Origin: Syngnathus acus
Lineage: Eukaryota > Chordata > Actinopteri > Syngnathiformes > Syngnathidae
DNA: 64,000 bases
Direction: 5' to 3'
NCBI RefSeq assembly: GCF_901709675.1
Contig: NC_051088.1
Span: 11,230,193-11,294,192 of the forward strand
Shown here piece by piece: positions 57,161-64,000 of the stretch (its first letter is position 1; each line of letters starts with the position of its first letter). A program made the translations under genes and the position numbers. A model generated the notes under the pieces. That model was not told the DNA's origin. It worked only from the letters and a program-made list of their open reading frames with translations, and made no database searches.

Positions 57161-60100
57161 GTCGGACCCGCAGCACGGAGGCCGGCTTAATGACGCCCAG
57201 CTCATTGGCCAGCTTCTGCATCGAAGGAAGTCAAATCCAAATACAGTAGTCCACAAAACTCAAATCATTTCCCCCCCAACGCAATGAATTTATCAATGAC
57301 TATGATTCGGATGTTTCATTGCTCTGCAATGGCAATGGGAAATAATTGATCATTTAATATATACATTTTGTTTAATTCACGAGCCCTAGTTCATTTTATA
57401 ACAGATTATCTTGATCACAAATTTTCTTACTTAGCAGTGAGTTAATAAATAAGAGTAACTTTAATTCAGGTCCTTGTCGACAAATTGTACTTTTTTTTAA
57501 ATTTATTTAGAAATAACTAATATACTGTATATAGTGTATATTATTATTTTTTTGCCCATGCCTTTGTAATGCATCTGAATAGAAAAGTAATTGATTTCAT
57601 AGATAGCTAGAGATGCTTTGAAGGCAGTATGGCAAAGTATGGGCCCAGGCCACAAAGCTTTCTTTAAACCAGTGATTCGCCAATTGTTGCCAGTTGTTCA
57701 GTTTAAAAATAGCCTCTGAAAACTCATGTATTATTTTCAACGCCAAAAGCATAATGCTCACCATGGCTGCACTCTATTAGTTTACCAAATAAACTAGTAG
57801 CATGTAGTTTTTTTGTCACTTAATGTGTGCCATGTGGGAACTTTGTATGCCTGTGTACTATAAGAGAAAAAAAAAATCCAAAATACATAATTTTTTTACT
57901 TTTACTTGCGATCTTGATCCACCCAAAAATATTTTGTTTCCTTGATTCTTTGTCTACGTTTTTCTCATGACACCTGAAGTTTCACAGGGTATTTTATTTA
58001 TTTTTTTGCTTGGGAAGAGTATAACCTATTCATGAAGTGTTACTTCTGAATATAGAACAACATGAAATACAGCAATTTGCAAGAATTATTCAAGTAACTT
58101 TAATAACGGCTTTGTTGACATAGTTAAACAGTTTGTTCAAACGCAAATATGAAAATGCACTATTTTTCTTTTCTCTTTACAGTTTGGCCTTGAAGGATGT
58201 GCTCTATTGAGTGTCATTCTAGGTTTTAGATGGGCATTAGAGCATTGAAAACACAATAAGCAGATAGAATTCTGACATTTGGGCAGAGTTAGTTACAAAC
58301 CAAAAAGTATGATCATTCCAACAACATACAGCAAAAACAGTAAACACAAATGCTGCATTTCATCAGCATTTACCTTGTGGGCATAGACAACCATCCTCCA
58401 AAGGAAGAGGGGTGGGAAGCATTCCCAGAAATTGATCACACAGTACTGGAAAGAAGACGACAACTTGATATTAGTTCCTCAAAAAAACATCTCGTTCTTC
58501 CAGTGTTATCCAGATAACAAACAGTCAATAGAATATTAAAGAATAGAATTCATTTGACTTATACCCCTCAAAGAGTTTAAAAGAAAAAAAGCACACAGCA
58601 TATTCGATTCATCAGTGCCCTTCGAAAAATGACTCGTTCTTTACAATAGTGTCAAACGTAATTATTTTCCTTTACGTTCTCCCATGCAGACAGACAGGAA
58701 TTTATTTTTGGCATACCAGTGACATTCCAAGCCCCGGGTCCAAACTGGTACGCAGACACTAGAAGGGTCAGCTGGGATCAAACGCGTTGCGTGGGAACTT
58801 TTGGGAATGCCCATTGTTTTAAGATGAGCTTCAGGAGAGGGCAAGGATTCCTCAGGAGCTGTGGTATGATGTGCGTTTACCTTTCAATACAAGACAACAA
58901 TTACATGGCAGGTAAAATGATTTGTGTAATTTATGTCACAATATGGCCAAGAGTGAGGAATTTTGAACAAAATCAATTTTACATTTATTTGTTTTTACTA
59001 TTTTTCGGATTGTTTCTTCTGAAAAAAAATACCTGCAAAAATTAACTTACTAACATACACTCTTTCATGAGTCTTCTAGCTTGTGTTACATAATGACCCT
59101 GTTGACAAAGAGTGGCCCAAACACTCGGACAACCAAATGCTCTTTGACGGTCTCGGCTGAAGGTGAAAAAGAAGGGAGTGCTGTCTAGACGCTTTATGGC
59201 CCCAATAAGAAAGTATACGTGAATACACGGTTTTGTTTCTTCTTCTGCGTCTGTGTGCGCTCGTACAACCACGCCCAGCCACCCCTCGCACCCATAGGGG
59301 AATACTTAACATTAGCGGCAACAAAATGTTCTCCTATAGTAAAATGCAAATCATTTTCAGTCAGATACTTTAAATTACAGATATACTTACAAAGATGGCA
59401 TTTCTCCACATAGGTTTGAGCCTCAGAAAATGGAAGTCATTTCTAAATGATGAAAAAAATAATAATTGTGAAACCTATTCTAAAGGTCAAATAAAGTTCA
59501 CCTGTAACGGTTTAAGTGCACTTTATGACCATCTTAAATTTTCACCTGAAAATGTTTTTCTGAGGAGTGCATTGTAGGTGTGTACAAAGGCAAACTACTA
59601 GAACCTCTCAACTGCACTGCCCCCTTTTGTTCATAGATGGTCCAAATGGTTTTCTGGGAAAATTGACCTAAATTTGCTCCAAATTTAGAAAGCTCAGCTT
59701 AGTGAGCGACAATTGTATGTTTTCCAACAATTTGAGTTTTTCAAAAGAAAAGGCCCTGCACCCGCTCATTTGTGTCCCTTCCCCCATTGCTGCGTGCCGG
59801 CCAGTGGAAAGATTACTAAACTATAAGAATGATGACACTAATAACCACAATTATTTATTTATTTATTTATTTAATAAATGAAATAAAATGGCATCTATGC
59901 ACATATCCACAGAGCTCAAGATCTGTCTACCTGTGCCCCGAGCAAATTCACAAAAATCACCGCACTGGACTTAAAGTAGGTGTAGTTTTGACCACCAAAC
60001 TGTCAGATGCGTGTGGACACACCCTTGTTATGCCCAGTATGTAACTTTAATATTTAAGAAATTTAAGTATTTGATTTCCAATATTAACAGTGGTTGACTT

Positions 60101-60291
60101 AAACTTACCCTAAAGAACATTACAATGATTTTTAAAAGGGTTAATAAAGCTTTTATGAGGGCAAGAGTTAGAGCCTACAGCAGATTCATTCCCTTTACAT
60201 TATTTCCTAAGGGAATAGAAGTGTTGAAATGTGAAACAAATCAGAGGTCGACAAGCAACCTGGAATAGATTCATCACCTTAGAGCAGGGGT

Positions 60292-60341
60292 GCCCAATAT
60301 AGGGTCGGGGGACACATACGGCCCCCGACCCTATATTGGGC
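60292..60341. repeat. Perfect 20-bp inverted repeat with 10-nt loop
   Basis: GCCCAATATAGGGTCGGGGG (60292-60311), a 10-nt spacer, then its exact reverse complement (60322-60341). It is preceded by GAGCAGGGGT, the style of a hAT-like terminus, and TTTTTGCACCCGC near 60612-60624 could be the other end of a decayed element. Confidence 0.85.
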
Positions 60342-61529
60342 TCCGTTCTTAAACTTGCACCACTCAGTCGCGATCAAGACTCTGAAAATATTTATCGTCT
60401 CAAGCTTTTGTGTTCCTTAAATCGACTCATCTTCCGAACCACCTTTATCCTCATAACTAAACAATTAAAACTGAATGGCAATAATTATTGAATTGACTTT
60501 AATTTAATTAAAGAACACATACAATATGTACAAATATAAATGTGTATAATTGACTTATATTTTTCTTCACCCAAACTCAGTGTTTAACAATTGTGGCCCT
60601 TGAGCACAAAAGTTTTTGCACCCGCTCCCGCCGCCTTTCAGCAAAATCCATAGTGTACCATTAGACTGGTTATTTCAGCAATGCTGTTATAGAATGTCAC
60701 TCAGTCATGCAGACCTCCGCCCAGGCAGGACTCAAGTGTTTGTTTGTCCATCTGGTTGCTTCAAGTAAATTCCTGTAGATCCAGTTCCCCGCCTAAATAT
60801 AATGAATTCTTCCTCCTCAAAATAATTTCTACCAAATCTCAGTGACTAACAAACAAATACAGCAACGGTGATGAAAACCTGGCCGTTGTATCAAGCAATG
60901 ACCGTATGACCATCCTCTTCACCTGCCTTTTGTCACAAAGGGGAGCTATTTTGTTACGACATATTGGAGGAAAAAATGTAAAGTTGCTGCAAAGTCATGA
61001 AACAAGCATGGAATACTGTTAATGAAGGTGTACAATTTGTTGATAACCCACTTAAGCATCTTCTGGACCTTCAGGGAGGTCTGCCAACATTTCTCTTCAT
61101 TGTTGTTAACATTAACGACCTACTTTTTGGGACTTACCCATCAACTGTACAAGATTGATTGTCGATACAGCGAGTTGGCCCATCGTTTTCTTCCTTTGAG
61201 GGGGCATTGAGCAAAGAAAGCTATTTTCTAGTAAACAACAACAGTGTCATATTGTTACCGCCATCGATCGGTGAGCTGGCTTTTTTCAAATGTTCTGCTT
61301 TTCACGAGCTTTTGTTCACTCACGAGAATGTAGCGAGAGCGCACCGGGGATGTGGGGGGAAGCTGTTGGATGTTTGTGCACATGTCCGCTTTGAAAACAC
61401 TCCTATGTTTCACATGACTGCCACATGCGAACAGTCAATATCCAGCGTACAGCCTAATGAATGCATAGAATGTATACAGAACTTGGGGTAGCGAGTGATC
61501 AACTGTTTTCTAGATTTCATCATGTGACA

Positions 61530-61665
61530 AAAATAAAAAGATAAAAAGGGAGGATTTTATTGCTTAATTCATATTCCACAAACCCAGTATTAATCAGAAT
61601 GCCATGTTTAGACTAGTGGGACCTATTATTGTAGAGAAAATTGATGACTTGAATTGCCCTTTAAC
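61530..61665 (+). repeat. Dispersed repeat copy A
   Basis: Shares AATTCATATTCCACAAAC, CAGTATTAATCAGAA, AGACTAGTGGG, GACTTGAATTGCCCTTTAA with the copy at 63410-63580 in the same order. Non-coding. Confidence 0.7.
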
Positions 61666-62101
61666 CTGTAAATAGCAGCTCACGTATTCTACAGCTTTAT
61701 TAAACAAAAAATACCTGACCATCTATTTTCTATATTTTCATTTGGTGATCTGGAGCTTATGCCAGGTGATTTTACTCACTAAACTGGTCATCACTCAATC
61801 ACAAGGCAGTTTCCTTGCTAACACACACAACCACGACACTCCACAGTTTTTTTGTTACTTTGATTCACCACTTGACTCCATATGATCATTATAACACTGA
61901 CAAAACGAGTTAAAGTGAGAGCTAATACTTTTTCTGCAGTATTGTATTTATTTAGGTAAATGCAGATGAAGAATTTGCATAGCTGAAATGGTGTTGAAAC
62001 AGGAAGTTTGAATGTACTTATGTCTTTAAGCTAGATCTGAGTCCTGCAAGATAACAAGATGACTGCTTATTTGTCTCACACTGTTAACTGAGAGCTTTGG
62101 T

Positions 62102-62119
62102 GGGGGGTGGGGTGGGGGG
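62102..62119 (+). other. G-quadruplex-forming sequence
   Basis: GGGGGGTGGGGTGGGGGG supplies four or more G-triplets with one-base loops. Confidence 0.6.
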
Positions 62120-63149
62120 CAGAGGAAGGTTGGGATGTGTGGAAGTGATGTGCTGTGGCATTCCACAACTCAATGTTTACTCTGCTCCTTTAATTGATAC
62201 ACCGTTCCAATCTCTGGCATAACTGTTGTGCAGAAAGTGCTGAAGCTTTTCTGCAGCCACACAAAGGGTCGGGGCCAAAATACATGTTTGTAGTGATAGA
62301 TATGTGCCTTGCACAAGTCTGGTAAAAATATTTTTTCATGAAAATCTTAAAGGTGCAAAATAATATCTAATTTCAGCATATGTGCATTTACATTAAATGT
62401 GTCACATTTTTGACTCTTTTGAGTGCATGCCCGCTACAATCAATTTCATTTAAAGTGGGTCGGGGGAGGAAGTGCATTTCTAAATTGGGACTTGAGCTGA
62501 AAAAGTTTGTCGCCGGTGGAGGTTTTGTGCGGGCGGGTGAGGGGCGGGTGAGACATCAGTGGGCCACACATGGCTGTAATTTAATGGAGAATTGCCTAGT
62601 GGTTCCTGTGCAGAGGTAAACACACCAATAGTTGGGCTTTTGTTATTGCAGGACTATGACAACTGCCTCCATCAATAAACAATAGAGTGTTGTGTTGTGG
62701 GGCAGGGGCACAAAGAGTCACTGTATGAAGAGAAGTCACCTGTGTCCACCTCTCGCTTTCACTTATGGTCACAGTCACATTCTACATTGTTTCAAAATTC
62801 AACAACCACCTCACATCTGCGGCTTTTAATGAGCACCAGTCCAGCAATTTATATGGTTGTTGATCACAGCATTATCATTCCTTAGATACCATACAAAAAA
62901 TATGGCCGTGATTGGTGGTAAGCAGAATAGAGGGGGACAATGAAGTCATGTCAAATTGGTATGTTTGAACAAATATTTGCGCTGAAAAAAATAAGAAGGA
63001 AAATTAAAAATGGTAATGATCGCATTATTCAATAATTCGATGATTCACTCGCAATGTCTGGTGACTTTCAATGGCATGAGCTGCTCTTTGAGTCCCAAAA
63101 AAGTGTTTGCCTTAAAAAACAACAACAAAACAAGGGTCAACAAAATTAT

Positions 63150-63345
63150 ACTATTTTTTAAATCAGAGATGGAAATAAACTAGATGGAATTTTTTACACT
63201 GACTCCTAAAAAAATCTTTTTTTTCTAGGATACCAGGTTATTGCAATCATAATATAGTAATATATATCCATATATTTATGAATATATTTAGTGCGATTTA
63301 TGAATTAAGGATTAGGTTCAGCAATTGTTGGAATTTTTGGGTCCT
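63150..63345 (+). repeat. Dispersed repeat copy related to 31430-31640
   Basis: Collinear short matches with the 31.4-kb copy, including TTTTTTAAATCAGAG, AATATATTTAG and GAATTAAGGATTAG. It directly precedes repeat copy B. Confidence 0.55.
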
Positions 63346-63409
63346 GCGACATTAGCAAGCTAAACTGTGATTAGTCGTTACCTGAGCTTTCATGTCTTTT
63401 CAGAAGACA

Positions 63410-63580
63410 TGAAAGCAAAATGGCTGCACCCTGAGATGGAAAATAAAACAGGTGGATTTTGCTGCCGAATTCATATCCCACAAGCACAGTATTAATCAGA
63501 ACATTGTGTTAAGACTAGTGGGGCTGCATACAACATATTTTTGAAGAAATGTTTGACTTGACTTCCCCTTTAAACCCTGA
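63410..63580 (+). repeat. Dispersed repeat copy B
   Basis: Begins AAAATGGCTGCACCCTGAGA, followed by TGGA, matching the reverse complement of the foldback arm at 52152-52232. It continues with AATTCATATCCCACAAGC, CAGTATTAATCAGAA and AGACTAGTGGG as in copy A. It links the foldback and copy A as one family. Confidence 0.7.
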
Positions 63581-64000
63581 CTCGCAGAACTATGAAGCAC
63601 ACATGCTCACCACTACATCAACATGCTGATCAATAAAAGTAATAATAATCATTATGCATTTACAATACAAGTTTGAGTTATATAGATAAAACAAAGTGGT
63701 GATTTTAAAGCGCAGCAGACGCGGAGTGGAGGTGAAAATCAGCAGAATTGGAGGCCCAATAAAACAAAGAGATAGAAAGAACTGGGCAGTCCCCATCAAG
63801 CTGTGAGTCAACAGGGGGGCAATCCCTCCGACCAGAGATGCAATCTGCTGCTGAGTCATAAACATTTACAGGGTGGGAAATGCTGGGGAGACACAGCTCT
63901 CCCGTTGTAATTAGCTCACCAGAATGCACAATAGATGCTATTAGATGACTTTGTCCCATGTTTTCATTTCAACTCAAGCCTCCAAAAAGGCCAACAATAC

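Larger units (their letters stand above)
57161..64000. other. Upstream region of sall4
   Basis: 6.8 kb without a supported gene. It holds a perfect 20-bp inverted repeat (60292-60341), copies of two dispersed repeat families (61530-61665, 63150-63345, 63410-63580), a G-rich tract (62102-62119) and, near the right edge, a non-repetitive stretch with transcription-factor-like motifs (63700-63960). The rest is AT-rich and unremarkable. Confidence 0.6.

Overview
This is a vertebrate, almost certainly ray-finned-fish, genomic window: intron-rich genes with GT-AG junctions, AT-rich non-coding DNA, TA-target and hAT-like MITEs, and a tRNA-derived SINE of the kind common in percomorph fish. A percomorph, perhaps a syngnathid, is my guess from the SINE style only. 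No prokaryotic operon, CRISPR array or viral gene was seen.

Three complete protein-coding genes lie head-to-tail on the minus strand. In transcription order they are sall4 (56884 to 51492, 4 coding exons, 1083 aa), atp9a (48989 to 28862, 28 coding exons, 1046 aa) and nfatc2 (21261 to 5234, 10 coding exons, 872 aa). I built each model by reading splice sites on the minus strand. In all three the exon phases agree at every junction and the total length is divisible by three. Order and orientation match human 20q13 (NFATC2-ATP9A-SALL4), here packed into about 52 kb.

Layout: 1-5233 is nfatc2 3' flank/UTR with a hAT-like MITE. 5234-21261 is nfatc2, including a 7.4-kb last intron with two TA-flanked MITEs. 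21262-28861 is the nfatc2/atp9a intergenic region, with a probable alternative first exon of nfatc2 at 22602-22659, a degenerate ~150-bp repeat block and a LINE 3' fragment. 28862-48989 is atp9a, with a full-length SINE bounded by a 13-bp target duplication in intron 4. 48990-51491 is a short spacer plus the sall4 3' UTR. 51492-56884 is sall4, with a foldback element in intron 3. 56885-64000 is the sall4 promoter and upstream DNA with more repeats and a possible regulatory element near the right edge.

The genes do not form a pathway. SALL4 is a developmental zinc-finger repressor, ATP9A an endosomal/Golgi P4-ATPase and NFATC2 a calcineurin-controlled transcription factor. Their adjacency is ancient synteny. 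I found no undescribed multi-gene system. The most useful new observations are the alternative nfatc2 start exon, the remote nfatc2 terminal exon and the dispersed foldback family.
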